Positions 37,652-38,219 of a DNA stretch of 38,219 bases are shown here, in pieces. Location: the NCBI RefSeq assembly GCF_000471645.3, contig NZ_AWGA01000007.1, positions 1 through 38,219 of the forward strand, in the 5' to 3' direction. A model generated the notes under the pieces. It was given only the letters and a program-made list of their open reading frames with translations, made no database searches and had not been told where the DNA came from. The DNA is from Candidatus Schmidhempelia bombi str. Bimp (GTDB taxonomy: Bacteria; Pseudomonadota; Gammaproteobacteria; Enterobacterales; Orbaceae). The position numbers were made by a program, and so were the translations under genes. Positions within the stretch are counted from its first letter, which is position 1; each line of letters opens with the position of its first letter.

Positions 37652-37785
37652 TAAATAATAGAAAATTAACTTCTTATTTTAAAATAAGAAATCATCCTTT
37701 TTATTAAAACTACCCTTTTTTTATGTATGATTTTTTATATAACAAAATCAATAGGTTATATATATCAAAAATAAAAGGGTTATAA
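37652..37785 (-). promoter_or_regulatory. CRISPR array 2 leader
   Basis: This AT-rich tract abuts the newest repeat. It shares with leader 1 the blocks ACCCTTTTTTT (61 bp from the repeat), ATTTTTTATATA, AAAATCAAT and CAAAAATAAAAGGG (115 bp out), in the same order and at nearly the same spacing. The first 50 bp next to the repeat are less alike. The rest of the gap up to 38020 must contain the glmM promoter. Confidence 0.75.
37746..37758. promoter_or_regulatory. IHF-like site in leader 2
   Basis: AATCAATAGGTTA matches the IHF consensus WATCARNNNNTTR perfectly. It starts 95 bp from the repeat boundary, against 96 bp in leader 1, with a different inner spacer sequence. Confidence 0.6.
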
Positions 37786-38020
37786 TAAGATGAAACAAAT
37801 ACCCATAACCACAATCACAATTTCAGCCTAATTAATAAGGATAATAATGTGATTAATACATTTTTTCCTTCAATCAGCAATAATTAACGATCAACAAATT
37901 ATTCAACTAGATAGGTAATCATGCTATTTTGCTACGAATATAGTAATATAACATTCATATACTTATCGTCATAAAGTAACAAAATAATTAGTAAAGTAGA
38001 AAATTTAAAAGGAGAATTTG

Positions 38021-38219
38021 ATGTCCAAACAACGCTATTTTGGTACAGATGGTATCCGTGGGCAAGTAGGAAATTATCCAATCACGCCAGATTTTGTCCT
38101 TAAACTAGGTTGGGCAGCGGGACGCGTTTTGGCAAAAGAAGGCATTGGGAAAGTTCTTATTGGGAAAGATACTCGAATCTCTGGTTATATGCTTGAATCC
38201 GCATTAGAAGCCGGTTTGG
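38021..38219 (+). CDS. glmM: Phosphoglucosamine mutase (partial, 5' end)
   Basis: GlmM converts glucosamine 6-phosphate to glucosamine 1-phosphate on the way to UDP-GlcNAc for peptidoglycan and lipopolysaccharide. Only the first 66 codons are in the window. They read [20 protein letters not shown] then [17 protein letters not shown] and [19 protein letters not shown], matching the first domain of E. coli GlmM; the catalytic serine loop lies beyond the window. A strong AAGGAG is 6 nt upstream of the ATG. In E. coli it directly follows folP; here a CRISPR array and a broken gene intervene, so it needs its own promoter. Confidence 0.97.
   Translation, partial: MSKQRYFGTDGIRGQVGNYPITPDFVLKLGWAAGRVLAKEGIGKVLIGKDTRISGYMLESALEAGL

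Overview
The window looks like a chromosomal segment of an AT-rich gammaproteobacterium. Nearly every protein reads as a close relative of its Escherichia coli counterpart, and several have almost the same length (RpoB 1342 aa, RpoC 1410, RecJ 577, PurH 529, AroK 173). The low GC, the altered operon order and the type I-F CRISPR repeats would fit the Orbaceae (Gilliamella and relatives). That family assignment is an inference and was not checked against a database. Most of the window is core housekeeping; the accessory material is at the two ends.

Layout. 1-726 is a type I-F CRISPR array read on the minus strand and cut by the window edge, with its leader at about 727-860. 1351-12534 is the minus-strand ribosomal protein/RNA polymerase operon rplK-rplA-[L10 leader]-rplJ-rplL-[attenuator]-rpoB-rpoC, with a terminator at the end. 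An unrecognised small membrane protein and ubiD follow on the minus strand. 15264-22712 is the plus strand: kdsD, then aroK-damX-dam-rpe-gph-trpS-trkA, closed by a bidirectional terminator shared with the convergent ABC-F gene yheS. 24701-25462 holds fragmented reading frames that may be a dead gene. purH-purD follow on the plus strand. On the minus strand come a uridine phosphorylase-like gene with an MFS transporter, then mpl, recJ and dsbC. At the right end are folP, a frameshifted small membrane-protein gene, a second type I-F array (36964-37651, minus strand, with a still older relic repeat at 36916-36931), its leader, and the 5' end of glmM.

How it fits together. The two arrays have the same repeat, the same 32-bp spacer length, the same strand and related leaders. 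Each leader carries a perfect IHF consensus about 95 bp from the first repeat, so both are probably served by one type I-F machinery. No cas gene lies in the 36 kb between them. The core genes cover transcription and translation (rpoBC, rplKAJL, trpS, yheS), purine and folate synthesis (purHD, folP), ubiquinone (ubiD), shikimate (aroK), LPS Kdo synthesis (kdsD), cell wall (mpl, glmM, damX), DNA methylation and repair (dam, recJ), periplasmic disulfide isomerisation (dsbC), potassium uptake (trkA) and nucleoside salvage.

The most interesting points are: several enterobacterial gene neighbourhoods are broken (no secE-nusG before rplK, no aroB after aroK, folP split from glmM by the CRISPR module); a relic CRISPR repeat lacks exactly its hairpin yet is still in 32-bp register; dam can only start at TTG; and several long intergenic inverted repeats have no assigned role. 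I did not find a clearly new multi-gene system.
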